A DNA stretch of 64,000 nt, taken from NCBI RefSeq assembly GCF_000004075.3, contig NC_026655.2, forward strand, positions 24,599,489-24,663,488, in the 5' to 3' direction. Position 1 is the stretch's first letter; each line of letters opens with the position of its first letter. Shown here in pieces: positions 26,340-38,880 of this stretch. The translations under genes and the position numbers were made by a program. This stretch comes from Cucumis sativus (lineage: Eukaryota; Streptophyta; Magnoliopsida; Cucurbitales; Cucurbitaceae). The notes under the pieces were generated by a model, which was not told where the DNA came from, did no database searches, and saw only the letters and a program-made list of their open reading frames with translations.

Positions 26340-26700
26340 AGGGGTGTTTTAGTAATCTTAATATAACATAAAAAATCCCATAAATTTCCGATCAAACACT
26401 ACAAAACCTATTTTCTCAAAATTTGGTTTTGAGTGTTTTTATTTGAAATAAATCATTTTTCACCCTCTTTCTTTAAAAATATATTTTGAAAAGTTACCAA
26501 ACAACTCAAATTCTTTAAAAAACAAATTTCGTTTTCAAATTTAAGCACTTTAAAAGATAATCCAAATGCACGATATTCGAATATCTACAAAAGAAAAGAA
26601 AATAAATCCATCACATTAACATATATAATCTTTACTACTCTAAGAGGTGAATATATCTATATTCATATATTACCCACAAACTTTTTTCCTTTCCTTTGTT
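26340..26700. other. spacer before BRX1, possible decayed hAT-like MITE
   Basis: gggtgttttagt near 26342 and ttaccaaacaactc near 26492 resemble the ends of hAT-type MITEs, but I could not define clean boundaries or a target duplication. Confidence 0.3.
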
Positions 26701-26719
26701 TTGAGCCTTTGGAAGAGAA

Positions 26720-26725
26720 TGGGCC
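26720..26725 (+). promoter_or_regulatory. site II element (TGGGCC) of the BRX1 promoter
   Basis: TGGGCC matches the plant site II consensus TGGGCY, which is common in promoters of ribosomal protein and ribosome assembly genes. It lies about 35 bases before the telo-box. Confidence 0.6.
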
Positions 26726-26759
26726 GAGGAAGAGTGGATGGCGGGTTTTATCGTCAAAC

Positions 26760-26767
26760 TAGGGTTT
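26760..26767 (-). promoter_or_regulatory. telo-box (AAACCCTA) of the BRX1 promoter
   Basis: tagggttt on the plus strand is AAACCCTA on the minus strand. Telo-boxes together with site II elements are a known signature of plant genes for translation machinery and ribosome biogenesis, which matches the BRX1 product. Confidence 0.6.
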
Positions 26768-26799
26768 AAGATTTTTGACTTTTGAAGAAAAGAAAATCA

Positions 26800-27987
26800 C
26801 TCTGCCGCTCTCCCTCTCTTTCTGATCACCACTCTCCTCCTCTTCATCCGCCGATCATCCGGAAAGCTTTCGAGTTCTCTTCCTTGATCTTTTCCACTCA
26901 ATCTCGGTTTCTCTTCCCCTCACCGCTCGCCGGGTAGACGGGTAAGAATCATCTTTTCAGTTTAAGTCACATTGACAATAGCTTGTAGAGTTATAGTATG
27001 TAAGTTTGAACATATTTGAACATGACCCAGCTAGGAATTAAGCTTTTTCAATATAAATTACTTGGTAAAGATTCGGTTTATTAATTTCCAAACTCGTTTT
27101 TAGTGCGGTTGGTTAGACTTTGGGCTTTGAATTTTTCCCTTTTGTGATTTTGAGATAATTTTGGACGAATTGACATTGAAGCTTAAGACTGAGTGAACAT
27201 GGCTATGTAATAGCATTTTAATCGAGTTAAGTAATTTTGGTCAAAGTTATTAGTTATGAAAAATTGTTTCAGGTCGGCTAGGGACTTTTAAGTTGTGTCA
27301 AACTCTAATAAAGTAACTTAACTACCAATTTGCCTTAAGTGCCGGGTTGTTGGGATTTGTTTGCTGTAATTTGTCTAGGGTTATTCGTGTTTGTGATGTG
27401 TTGTTAGTGAGTATGTTGAATTTTGTGTTCGAGCTTCCAGATGTGAAGTATATAAAATGTTATTTGTAATTGTTTTAAACTTGAAACGCCTTTGATATTT
27501 GTTATTCTCTTGTGTCATACGATTACGTTTCAGGACATCTACTGATTAAATCATGAGACCTCATGCATACGTGTATACGCATAGTTATTATATATAAAAG
27601 TTATGATTTTGGTAACCATCATCATGGGTAAAGTTTCAGCAGTGGTTTACATGACACCAAGAGTTAAGATTAAAGAGGAAACGAGTGAGTTGTACACTTA
27701 TAGAATGGTATTACTTTGGTTTAAGGACTTGTGAATGATCTATATGTTTTCTTTGTAAAGTTTTAAGATTTAATTTTTTTTATTGCGTATTTTAATGATT
27801 TTGGTATCCCATATAAAGATTCATTTCTATTGAGTCTTTGAGTGTTTTCTGTATGCGTGAAGTAACAATCCTGTTTAGAACGTGTCTTTGAAGTTAGGTT
27901 GCTTCACTCCTCTCTTCATCCTTTACAGATTCCCTTAATCTATGTTTCTTAATTTAAGTGTAGTATTTCTGAAGGTGATATTCTCAA
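26800..27987 (+). other. BRX1: BRX1 5' leader with an intron
   Basis: A CT-rich, GC-richer leader (about 26800-26941) ends at a good donor, gacgg|gtaag, with GT at 26942. The likely acceptor is ctttacag ending at 27928, after a strong pyrimidine tract. The intron would be about 990 bases and lie wholly in the 5' UTR. Transcript ends are not known. Confidence 0.6.
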
Positions 27988-30900
27988 ATGGCAAAGAAGA
28001 GGAAGCATAGTGAGTCTTTGCCGACGGTATCGGTTAAGAAGGACGATGATGCTCCGGAGAGACCTAAGCGGACACTTATGGGCTGGAAAGACAAAAAAGT
28101 GACAAAAGAGAGTGAAGTTGGTTCTGATCATGCTGTTTTTCGAAATAAAGAAAAGGTTCTCGTCACGTGTTCCCGTCGAATCAATTTTAGGTATGTAATA
28201 TAGTTGAAACAAGTTGTTGTAGCTTTTTGTAAAATACATTGTTAGGTCTGTACATGGTTAGGTAGTTTGCAGTGTACTTATCACTCATTCACCAAATGTT
28301 TTTTGTTTTTCTTCCCTTTAGAATTTTTGGCAATTTAACTTGTGATTGATTAGGTATCGGCATTTGATGTTGAATATGGTATCACTTTTGCCACATTGTA
28401 AGAAGGATAACAAGGTGGAGTCGAGGTCCAGCAAGGGTGCAACACTGAATGAGCTGGTTGAGCTCAAAGGTTGTTCTTCCAGCCTATTTTTCGAGGTTAG
28501 AACCTTTCCATTACACTGTTGTAATCTGGAATTTTTAAGGTACAATGTTTTCTAATTTTTATTTTTTATTAGATATAGGATGATAACATTTTGGTTTTAT
28601 TCTTGTGGTGTATAACTTATAAGGATGTTTTAACTATCCTTTTGCTTTTCATTATATTACTTTCCTATATGGCCTTCTCATCATGTTTGTACATTGCGAT
28701 CATATTTTTCCACTCATTGATATTTTTTTCTCTAATTCCAGTGCAGAAAACATAAAGATCTTTATCTATGTATGGCAAAGTGCCCTAGTGGGCCATCTGT
28801 GAAGTTTTTAGTTAATGCCAGTAATTTTAACTTGTATTCAAATTTTATTACTGGGTTACTAAAATTTTATTTGATTTCTTTATTAAATGAAGTTTTCTTA
28901 CTTGTCCATTTTTTTTTGCTTTCAGTGCATACAATGGAAGAATTGAAGCTTACAGGGAACCATCTGAAAGGTTCCCGTCCAATTTTGACATTTTCATCAA
29001 ATTTTGATAAAGATGTCCACTGGAAACTTCTGAAGGAAATGATTATTCAGGTACCAATGGCAAAGTTTTGTCTTTAACAATTAATTTTTGAATGTTGAAA
29101 TGATTTTTCATTCTTACTCGTGGATCAATGTATGAGGCAAATGTCAATTTCCTTGTCTTTCTTCATTAAACGGCATTTTTTGCTCATTTCCTTGCTCCTT
29201 CAATCCAAAGCTAACATCGTATTGAATTGATAAAATAGTCTGCATGACTGTAGTCGAAGTAGCTTCTTTCAGTTTTTTCTTATGGAAAGAAAAATTAAAG
29301 ACATTCATAATGCACTTCTTTCATGTAATATCATGGCATAAGAATATGGTTAATGAATACTTGTGCTCATTCTAAAATGCCGGTGCCTCCCACTATTATT
29401 CTCTTTTCATGCTGCCTTTATTAATTCCTGATTTCACATATGCATATTTACTATGTTGTGAAAAGTATGTAGATCTTTGCTGCTTCTCCAAATAATGGCA
29501 TTTTTTAAAACGATTGCTTTTAACTCTTGTTTTACATGACATACTTTTATCTCACCAATGTGTTTTTCTCTCAGATTTTTGGAACTCCTAAGGAGCATCG
29601 ACATTCTAAACCGTACCATGATCATGTATTTGTTTTCTCTATTGTTGATGACCATATCTGGTTCCGGAATTACCAGGTATGCTTTATTTATTTCCTACTT
29701 GCTACAGAATTTAATACTAACCATGATCATGCTTTATTTATAACCATCACTGCGTTAGCAACACCACCTGAGGAACAATGCGTGTCTTTAGTGAAGTATG
29801 TTAAGGTATATATGGATAAATGTCAGAAGTGTCGTCCTTAAGATATGAGGCGTACAATCGTCATTAGGAAAGGAATTCAGCATGGCAAAAAATTAATTGA
29901 TTTGAAGAGTTTGAGATTAAGCAGATTTTGGGGAATAGTTTTTAGGAGTCCTAGTTGGGGATCTTGCTATTTTTCTTTCTTATGTCAATGATTTCATTGT
30001 TTTTCTAGTTCACTGTATACATTTCCATATAATTGATTGTTATCCTTTAAACTTACATGTTCAATTTTCCATCAACTGTTGGTATCTTTGTTCTTGTTTG
30101 AGATTTGTGTGGGTGTGACCTATTCCCCAACCCATTATTTAATGATATGGTGCTTGTCTTCTTTGTTTGGTGTGATCAGATATCTGTTCCACATAATGAA
30201 TCAGATAAAGTGGCTCGAGGAGGACTAGATAAAATGACACTCATTGAGGTTATTCAAATTCCACTTCCTGTTTAGTTTATAAGTGGGTTTTCACAATTTT
30301 TTTCACGGACTTCAAATAATTGCATTTTACAGGTTGGCCCACGATTCTGTTTGAATCCAATCAAGATATTTGGTGGCAGTTTTGGAGGTCCTACCCTATA
30401 TGAGAACCCACTTTATGTATCGCCAAACCAGGTTAGATTGATTGTCCAACTTTTTGATCATTTGGGATTACACTTCTTCACACTATTCTTTTAAATTTGG
30501 GTTATAAAAACAGCTGAAAATTTACATTTGCATTAGTTATATCCAAAAGAAAACTACGATCTGGGTTCTTTTCTATAGATTGCTCAACTATGTTCTTGAA
30601 TTCTAAAATAAAGAAGAGAAAACCATATGCTGAGGACACATTAGCTATGTTTTTCCAGTTTCTTTTAAGTTCATATTTGACCATAGATTAAAGTATTGGA
30701 ATTACGCAAAGCCCAAATAATCACTATCTTTTTCAATTCAAGGTTATTTGTGATTCCAACTATAGTCTCACTAATCGTATGACCAACTAGAAGTTTTTTT
30801 TGTAATCCTCTGGATTGGATGTCATATTTTGTTAACTTTGTCGATGTTATTCATGTCATTTTGTAGATTCGAGCATTGGAGAAGAAACAGAAGGCTGGTA

Positions 30901-31001
30901 AATACTCAAAGAAAGTCAAAGCGAAAACGAGGAGGAAGATGCACGAGTTATCGAATCCATTGGAACCTGACGAGTTTGCTGATATGTGGAAGGAACAGTA
31001 G
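27988..31001 (+). CDS. BRX1: ribosome biogenesis protein BRX1 homologue
   Basis: Eight coding exons: 27988-28190, 28354-28495, 28742-28820, 28926-29050, 29575-29676, 30180-30248, 30333-30431 and 30867-31001. They join in frame to 317 aa, the usual length for plant BRX1. The N-terminus is Lys-rich (MAKKRKHSE), and the Brix domain runs from about residue 52 (FRNKEKVLVTCSRRIN) to about 265. Clear landmarks are LPHCKKD, LVELKGCSS, HDHVFVFSIVDDHIWFRNYQ, EVGPRFCLNP and IFGGSFGGPTLYENP. The C-terminus is basic and ends ELSNPLEPDEFADMWKEQ. In yeast, Brx1 acts in the nucleolus with Ebp2 in early pre-60S assembly and 27S pre-rRNA processing; the same role is inferred here. At the exon 3/4 junction the split codon reads Met (NAMHT), where I recall Val in Arabidopsis. 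Expression is probably growth-linked, given the site II and telo-box elements. Confidence 0.95.
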
Positions 31002-31790
31002 TATTTCAATAGACTTAATTTAAGCCAAGACTCGATCATAATTCCTTGCCTCTTGAAATGGGATTTTTGTTCTATAATACTAGCAAGTGTAATGCAAATT
31101 TTGTCCTGGTTTATTTAAACCTTGAGGTGTATGTTTCTCTATCTTCAATGTATCTCTTAGTCCAATACTTGGGAGTTTAGATATGCTTTTACAAGATCAA
31201 AGGGCATCTCATATGTTTTACTTTCTGTTACCAAAAAATAGTTCCGAACGAAAACGCATATAAGATCATTTAATTTTTATGATTTTGTCTACTTAAAGAA
31301 AAAAAGCGATTATGCAAACGAGCATTGATTTATAGGTAATTCTTACTTTTAGGACTAAAATTTCTTCTCTATTTACTTTTGTAATTGCACACTGAAAAAT
31401 GAATAATCATACAGTATTGAGCATTGATTTGGTTCTAATCATATACTCATCTGTACAAATTTTGTTTTAATCGACCGCTCACCAGTTATCATATGATTTT
31501 TTTCCCATTCTTTTCAAATTTCAACCATGCTGAGTAAATTGAACAAAACGATCAAACATGTTTTACTTTTAATTGACTTCAAAAGGTAAGTTAAACGCTT
31601 TGAATTATTTCTAAGTTTGAATGTTTTTGTAATTTTAAGATGAAACACAGAGGAGAGAAATGGAAAGACGACGAGGGTAAATTGGTTATTTCACATCTAA
31701 AAAAATGTCATCAATGACATTATTTTGAAAAATAGATCAATTTAATAGAAATATTTGGGTTTTAGTTACTTGGGTCAATTTTCCAAAATA
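31002..31790. other. spacer between BRX1 and ALG13
   Basis: It holds the BRX1 3' UTR and the ALG13 promoter region. Both genes are on the plus strand, with about 800 bases between the BRX1 stop and the GC-rich ALG13 leader. Nothing else is recognised. Confidence 0.5.
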
Positions 31791-32619
31791 TCCCCATCCT
31801 TTCCGATTCTCGGCTCGCGTGAGTTCGACACTCTTCCCTCTCTCCGGTCACCTTCGGAGGAAAACAAGGAACTCTCTTTCAGGCCATCGCCGGTGTCCGT
31901 CGCAGCTGATCGTCGGTGCCCGTCACACCCCAGGTTTCGGTCCTGTTCTTGGCATCAGCGTGGGTGATTTTTCTTCCTCTGTTTTCGGGTTAGTTCATTT
32001 TTTGTTCTCTTGCCCCGATCTATTGATCACCCATAGTGTTTTGGCTTTAGAACGCCGGGTTCGTAGATTTTTCACTCCTGTCCTTCAAGGAGTTAGTGCT
32101 ATGTGATTAGTATCACCAAAGATTGTGTAGCAGAGAGAATTTGAGCTAAACGATTTCACGTACGTTGTCTCCTGTAAGACAATTTCCCTCACAGTGTTTG
32201 ATTTTCACGATTAATTGTCCCGCAAGATAGGTCAACAGTTAAATAGATGAAGTTTCATTTACTATCATATGAAAGACGTAAGTTTTAGTTTTAGAACAGA
32301 TTCAATAAAGATTACAGATGCATGATGATTGAATTTTATCACACACATAAAATCTAGATGCACTAAAATTGTCTTAAGAGATTGTTATATGAATAATGTC
32401 AACAAAAATTAGAAAATATATGACCTTGTATACGGGAGAATTCCTTAATTTTGTTGATCTTGTATGAGTTTGTCCCAATCCTAGTGATGGGAGTTCTTAC
32501 TGAGTATCTGGATGATTTTATTTTCCCTTCTCAATTAAATCTTGTTGTTGCTATGCTATCTTGTAAGCTGCTCATTCCCGTCTGTTGAAATGCCAGGTGG
32601 TTGTATCATAAAATTGGGA
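31791..32619 (+). other. ALG13: ALG13 5' leader with a probable intron
   Basis: A CT- and CG-rich stretch at about 31795-31963 looks like a leader exon. It ends at a donor (gcgtgg|gtgatt, GT at 31964) or, alternatively, at cag|gtttcgg (GT at 31933). A plausible acceptor is tgccag ending at 32596. If this is right, the two in-frame ATGs at 32542 and 32590 are intronic and ATG 32620 is the start. Confidence 0.5.
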
Positions 32620-35600
32620 ATGGGAGATTCTGAAGTTGGTGGTAAATTGACGAGGATGGTGTTTGTTACTGTGGGAACAACGAGTTTTGATGCTTTGGTT
32701 AGAGCAGTGGACACTGAGCAAGTGAAACAAATACTATATGCTAGAGGCTATACCCACCTTCTCATTCAAATGGGACGTGGTACATACAATCCAACCAAGG
32801 TAATGTCTGTCTGTCATTTGGTATGTTGTAGCATTGGATCCAAATGTAATCTTAGGTTTATTTATGATGTTCAAACCATATTTAACATCTTCATTTTCTT
32901 TTTGATGAAAGTTTAACTTTCATTTGGAAAAAAGTATTACAAAAGTCTCAATAACTAACTAAAAGGTAATGGGTTCAATCAATAGTGGCAATCTACCTAA
33001 GAATTATTTTCCTGCGAGTTTCCTTGACACCAACATGTTGTAGATTAGGTGGATTGTTCCGTGAGATTAGTCGAGATGCATGCGTGTAAGCTGGCCCGAA
33101 CACTTACGGATATATAAAAAAAAAAAAATCATGCCCTAGTCTAAAATGAGCTTGAAACTACAAACTAGAGAATACTTGTAATTATGGAAGAATTATCATA
33201 GAGTTTGATTTCCGAAGGGAGACATCAAAATATAAAAAACTCTTAACCTATTCTGAAGCAATCTCTAGCTCTACACGCTTAATAATCATTTCTATTTGCT
33301 TTGATTCAAATATTCTACAATATAATATTAGAAAAGGGCCTAGTAGAGAAGGTTTCTCCAACTTGGAATGGTGTGTGCAAAAGGACCTTTTACAACATAG
33401 ATTTATTGTCCACTGCCTTTTTGGAAGACTGCTCCAGCTCAATTTGAAATCCTCTACTTATTTTTTAACGAACAATGAAAACTCCTAGAAGTATCCATCC
33501 CAAAATTTCTGCATAAATTGCATCTTCACGAAATGTGGTTTGTATTTCTCCATTACATCTGACATGTATATGAGAATTGAGAACACACACCACTGCAGTA
33601 GCCGATTTAAAGGAAGTTGTATATAAATGAAAACATTATTTATTTATTTTTATTATAATATGAATATAATTCTATAATGAATAACTCAGCCTTCATTAAC
33701 TATGTGTGTGCAGTCTCATGGAGAAGATGGGCTTGTTGTAGACTATTTCTCCTTCTCTTCAAGCATAGCTGATCATCTAAAATCAGCATCTCTTGTAATT
33801 AGCCATGCTGGTACAACTTCATTAGTTCCTGCTTTTATTCTTTGTTGTCTATAAATGTGATTCATAAGACCCTTTTGTCCCCAGGCTAACTGGCATCTCC
33901 CTCATGCAAATGCTATATATTTAAATTATGATTGGTTATTATTATGTATCGTAATTCTATCAGTTGGTACATGTGTTTCTATGACATGGATGCATTGAGA
34001 TAGGTAATTTTTTCACGACCCAAATATATGCGCATTCAATTTGGCAGGGTATTTGAAAATGCAGTTTCATGTTGTATGTTTTTTTTTTATTATTATAAAT
34101 ATATAAAAATGAAACAACCCAAGGGATGAGAGGAGGCTTCCAATCTAACAATATCATGAGGCTATAATTACGAAAAGGAATTTTTTGTGGTTTGAACACA
34201 ACTAAGGAGAAGTTGTTGTACATTGTTCCAAATATTTTGTTAGTAGCACTATTTTCTTACAAGATTCTCTTGTTCCTTTCCTTCCACAGTTCCACAGCAG
34301 CCACAAAAATTTGTTCAATCTCCTTTCCACACGGTTTATTCAAGGAAGGGCAAAAAGGAATTGTGGCTCTTTCTAGTGTTTTGGAGTGCTAATTCTAGTT
34401 AGTTTCTTTGGTGAAATGTTTTTGAACTGGGAATTATACCTCCTTCAGTCAGTCATGTTGATTTAGTTTATATCTTTTGTTTTTCACATGGAGATTTGGC
34501 AATCACTCTAGAAGATGTGATGAATAACTTGTATTTTGTGGGTTTGTAAACAGTTTACCCTCTCGGATAGGTCAGACTCTCTAGTTGTGTTGAATTTTCT
34601 TGTTGTAGCTCTAGAGTTGGTTCTCTGTCCTTGGAACCGTGAGTTCCTAATGGATGCTTGTCATGCACTGTGTCAATTTCTTGTTCTATTTCAGCATTGT
34701 GTCAGGCATAGTGTTGCACTTACTTGCCATATCTTTCAATTATTCGTCATTAACTTTTCTTCATTGATGGCCCTAAGTAGTGAAGTTGTGTACTTGACTC
34801 TGATAGGTTCAAATGATATTAGCATCCCTCATGCAACATGCTGATAAACATCGTTTTGGATGTTACATCTCTTGTTTGAGGTAAGCTACTACTGCATCCG
34901 ATGAGCCTTCCATCCATTAATTTACGACAATGGATAACCTCCATGGAAAAAGGATTCAAGCAACAAGGCTTGGCAAGAGTAGAACGTGGTAATTGGTTTT
35001 CAAGCATGGAAACGTGTTGTGATGCCAATTGTCATGTTGTCAAAACTCACTATTTAATTTTTCCATCATGTTGTCTAAGAGGTGTTCTTCCTTGGTCAGT
35101 TTTCCAACACGAGTGTGCAGCCTCTATGCCACACGGACATTTTGCAAAACGCAAAGCAAGGCATGGTTCGAACAGGGCCAAGGCAGCACACATGTGGGAA
35201 ATAAGATGTGGCCAAACACATACCTGCAGGTAGCACCCCAAAGCCATGAAGAATGCAGGACAAATGTGTAGGTGGTCTCACACAACAGAACATGTAAGCA
35301 CACCATGCATGTAAAAATGTGCAGCGTAGAAAGGTGCACAAGTGTGCAAGTGGCACGTAGCGCCATGGGGGCAGCATAAGTAGTACATAAGCAATGTGCA
35401 TATATGTGCACAGCAACGGGAGGGGACTGTGGGCCAAAGCTCAAGGCTTCTCCACGGTATTTAGAATCTGAATGTCCAAAGTGTGATAGAGGTAGATTTG
35501 GAACTCTAGTGGAGGAGGTACTCTGTAAGGGAAAGCAGGTAGTCTTACTCCCAAAGTTTACCCAAAAGCTAGGAGGGAAAATTGGGCAAAGTCTTAGCAA

Positions 35601-36707
35601 AGTCAAATTGAGTGAGAGGATCCTTTTGGAGGCTGTGTACCAACTGAGGGAGGAAAGTAATCAGTTTCAAATTAACTGCAACGGAGCAGGTAATGAAAAT
35701 ATTGCATCGTGATTCTGTCCTTTTTCTTCTTTGTTGGTATGAGTGGAACCAGTTTGGTGGGAGATAGCCAGCCAAGGGGCTCCGCTTTGTAGGTTATGGT
35801 GGGTGTTGAAGAAAGTGGCTAAGGAGAATTTTTTCTTACAGACTCTATAGCGGTGGGTGAGTGCTATTTTATTGACCCCTAGGGACAAGGTACTGTGCTA
35901 GACCTGGTAGAGAATGTACCACCACTGTCCACCTTCCAAAACCAAAAGTCTGCTCTGTTTGAGAAGTGAATTGATAAAACGTGGGGTAATCATAATACCC
36001 ATTCTTGGATCTCTGTCATCTTTTTGGACGTTTCTTTGCATCCTTCAAATTTTCAGAGTCAGCTAAGACTGCATCATTAAGAACGCCTTTCCTGTTATCT
36101 TTGATAACCGGTGGCAAGGTTGGAGCCTCTTTTTCTTTTTCTTGACAATAAATGGGGTGAGGGAATTGAACCTCTAACCTTGAGGTTGATAGTACAGACA
36201 CTATGCCAATTGAGTTGTGCAGTTGTGCTATGCTATTTTGACGTTTGAGCTACAAATTTTGATATTGAACAAACTCTTATACTCATAAATACATTTGCAC
36301 AAAACATAATATTTCCTTGCAAATTAGAAGAAAAACTTTAAAATTTTAATCTCTTTAAATATGTTTACATCTATCTTAGACATAGCTTTTTGTTTGTTTG
36401 TTCGTTCTTTCTCGGCTGTGTCATTTGACAGTTGGTTCAACTTCATGCAGGGTCCGGAAGCATATTTGAGACATTGAGACTGGGTAAACCTTTGATTGTT
36501 GTAGTAAACGAAGATCTAATGGACAATCATCAAATCGAACTTGCAGAAGAACTGGCTGAGAGGAAGCATTTGTATTGTGCTCGACCCCAAACACTACATC
36601 AGACTATAGAGAGCTTGAATTTGGAGTCTATAATTCCATACACACCAGGTGATGCTAAACCGGTTGCCGCGCTCATTAATAGGTTTCTAGGCTTTCCTGA
36701 AGATTGA
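32620..36707 (+). CDS. ALG13: UDP-GlcNAc transferase catalytic subunit ALG13 homologue
   Basis: The three coding exons are 32620-32799, 33714-33810 and 36451-36707, giving 177 aa, a normal length for plant ALG13. The N-terminus has the GT28-type [14 protein letters not shown] strand and loop. The UDP-GlcNAc-binding signature [12 protein letters not shown] starts at residue 90, followed by [17 protein letters not shown]; the protein ends NRFLGFPED. In the known complex ALG13 is the soluble catalytic subunit, held on the cytosolic face of the ER by the membrane protein ALG14. It adds the second GlcNAc to dolichol-PP-GlcNAc in N-glycan precursor synthesis. The start MGDSE was chosen because it matches the plant family N-terminus as I recall it. 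Intron 2 is unusually long (2640 bases) and contains a GC-richer block and a SINE; intron 1 contains an Au-like SINE. Confidence 0.94.
32962..33129 (+). mobile_element. Au-type SINE in ALG13 intron 1
   Basis: A box B-like gggttcaatc is followed by the characteristic Au SINE body. Recognisable words are gtggcaatctacctaag, gagtttccttgacacc, gtgagattagtcgag and gtaagctggcccgaacac, and the element ends in a short A run. The tRNA-like 5' part with box A is not clear, so it is probably 5'-truncated. Family assignment is from memory of the plant Au consensus. Confidence 0.75.
34850..36000. other. GC-richer inserted block in ALG13 intron 2
   Basis: Base composition is clearly richer in G and C than the flanks. 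Open frames run on both strands (for example 35124-35606 minus and 35404-35712 plus) mainly because stop codons are scarce. The first half is rich in tgtgca and gcaca words, which suggests non-coding repeat DNA. I recognise no reverse transcriptase, integrase or gag motif. It is probably a fragment of an LTR retrotransposon or another unclassified repeat. Confidence 0.4.
36135..36230 (-). mobile_element. tRNA-derived SINE in ALG13 intron 2
   Basis: On the minus strand, acaactcaattggcatagtg (box A-like, plus-strand 36197-36215) is followed at tRNA spacing by ggttcaattcc (box B, 36162-36172). This is the layout of an internal RNA polymerase III promoter. The body downstream is not matched to a named family. 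Confidence 0.65.
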
Positions 36708-38700
36708 TGAGGTTGTAAAGCTTCTTTCTCCAAATTAAAACACTTTAGTTCTTGAGATTATCAATGTTAATAGCTTTTCCAAATTAAAACCCCAAGGGAA
36801 ACAAAATTTTGGCTTTTCCTCATTACGTTTTCAAACAATCTTCCTGTCAACCGAGTAATTCCTGAACATAAGTTGGCTTCCTGTACTTTTTCATGAACCA
36901 ACAACATCTATCCGAAAGAAGCGACATCGATCAGTCTACAATTACCCATCTACATACTGGCCAGGTCATAGATATCTTCAGTCAGTTTTGACATTTTCCA
37001 GAAAGTGGTAGAGATGGCAACTTTTGGTATCAATTATAGTTTTGAGCATGTGACTGATGCTGATTGATCAGCAATTGAGAGATTTAAGATCAATGAGTCT
37101 TCGATGTGATGACAAATCCACATAAGCCAAAATTTGGATGGCAGTCATATTTGGAAGAGAAGAGCTTTTTACTTTATACTATCTGCATAATTTATATTAT
37201 ATTTTGAGGTTGGAAGTTCATTGAAATCAACTCAACTTCATTCTTTCAAGGCCAGCTAATCTCTTATGTACAACAAAATAACTAAGCAACAATATGTATG
37301 TATCTTGTGAGCTCCAGTTCATCATGTTGAATTGCAGAGAAGTGAGAGGGACTGTTAAAGGTAGTAGACAAAATTCTACACATGCTGATGATGATATTTG
37401 ACAATGGAGAGTGGGGCCATCTAAGCTAAGGTAGCAATGTCAATTTCAAATGTTTTGTAGAATTAAAAGTTTGTTCATATTGATTTGTTGTTTTAAGAAT
37501 TTGGTATTAAAGTGTTGTTTACTCAATGTTTTTGTGTGATTTAAAGCTTTTTTGTTGAAGTTGAGATTAAACTAAGTTTTAATGATCTTTTAGACATTGG
37601 ACAAACTACAATGTAGCTTTAATAGCTTTTCTTTCATTGACTTGGAATCTTGGCAACTATCTTCAGTGGGTCGTACGGTGAGTCGAGCATTTATTCAACT
37701 TTTTGCATCTTTAGGGACCGTTTTGACCCAACAAATGTAGGTAATAAGTTTGGAGTTCGATAAATGTGAAAAATAGAGATAGAAGTAAATCCGATAATAT
37801 CTATTCACATGAGCAATAGTTAGTTCAAATTTTGTAATAGAAATTAAACGTTGAATTCAAACATATTTAGTTTAAATTTAAATATAATTAGGACATCGTC
37901 TTTAATGATTAAAATTGTATTGTTGAAAATACTACGTGTTTCTGCTTATAACATGGCAATAAACCTTTATAATAAATTGAAAAAGAGGCAACTGGCCAAG
38001 AGTCGAAAGTAGTGAACATTCCTCATACAAGAATTCTCTACCACACAACTCCTCCATCATTGCATAAACGAAGAATCTCGTATAGAAAATGAACATCTGA
38101 ATGCAATAAAAATGATTTTTTTATAAATATTTGGCTACGTAGAAGGGATCAAACTTCCAACTTTAGAGAAAAAGATTATGTTTATTACCGTTGAGTTAAA
38201 CTCACTCTAACTTAATTTAATCATGCTTAAAAAAAACTATTATCATTTCTATCATCTTATTATTAGAATTTAGTGAACGTCTTTTCAACAACAACCATGC
38301 ATCAAATTATGTAGAAAAATAATTCACAAAAATTTAGATATTGAACTAAACAATATTATATATTAGTCCTTTTCAAGATGGTTAACCCATAGTTTTCCCC
38401 TCAAGAAAATGTTTAGTATATAAAGTAACACTTCCAAATTCATACTCTTAGAGCCAATTTTAGGTTAGTTATTAAATGTTGATTCCAATATGGTCCATTA
38501 AATTTTGCTTTTCACCTCTACATAATTAAGCTTTCTACCAATAATTTCTACATCTTTGGAAAAATAAGTAACAAAAGTTTTCCATTATTTAATGGAAAGT
38601 TCATACAAAATTGAACTTTTTATAGATCAAAATTAAATAATAATAAATAAAATCACTATAATTTGGGGGAAAAAACACACAAAAAGTGCATCAAAATTAC
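36708..38700. other. ALG13 3' flank and intergenic DNA
   Basis: The first few hundred bases are probably ALG13 3' UTR. The rest is AT-rich, and apart from the SINE listed separately I see no gene. Confidence 0.5.
38135..38210 (-). mobile_element. tRNA-derived SINE fragment
   Basis: On the minus strand, gtttaactcaacggtaat (box A-like, 38183-38200) is followed by ggaagtttgatccc (box B-like, 38145-38158). Spacing fits a tRNA-derived promoter, but the family is not identified. Confidence 0.5.
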
Positions 38701-38728
38701 TTTTTTTGTCGGTAACAATTTGTGGAAT

Positions 38729-38880
38729 AATAATCAAGTATATAACAATATTCTTAAAAAATTGCAACTATCAATTTATTAATGATAGACCAATGTTTGC
38801 AATATTATCTATCATTGATGGACTTTTATAGATTTTGCTGTATTTGTATTTTTTTAAATGTTGTTATACACTTAATTATT
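38729..38880. mobile_element. MITE, AATAATTAAG-ended family, copy 1
   Basis: The left end aataatcaagtatataacaa and the right end ttgttatacacttaattatt are inverted repeats, and internally there are aatgatagac and ctatcattgatgg. About 152 bases long, of the same family as 40220-40426. Confidence 0.7.

Noticed and set aside
32542..32619. Upstream in-frame ATGs of ALG13
   Set aside because: They probably lie in a leader intron ending at 32596, or in its leader, and the plant family starts at MGDSE-like sequence.
35124..35606. Minus-strand open frame of 160 codons inside ALG13 intron 2
   Set aside because: Frames are open on both strands here because the block is GC-richer and rich in tgtgca words; the peptide shows no recognisable domain.
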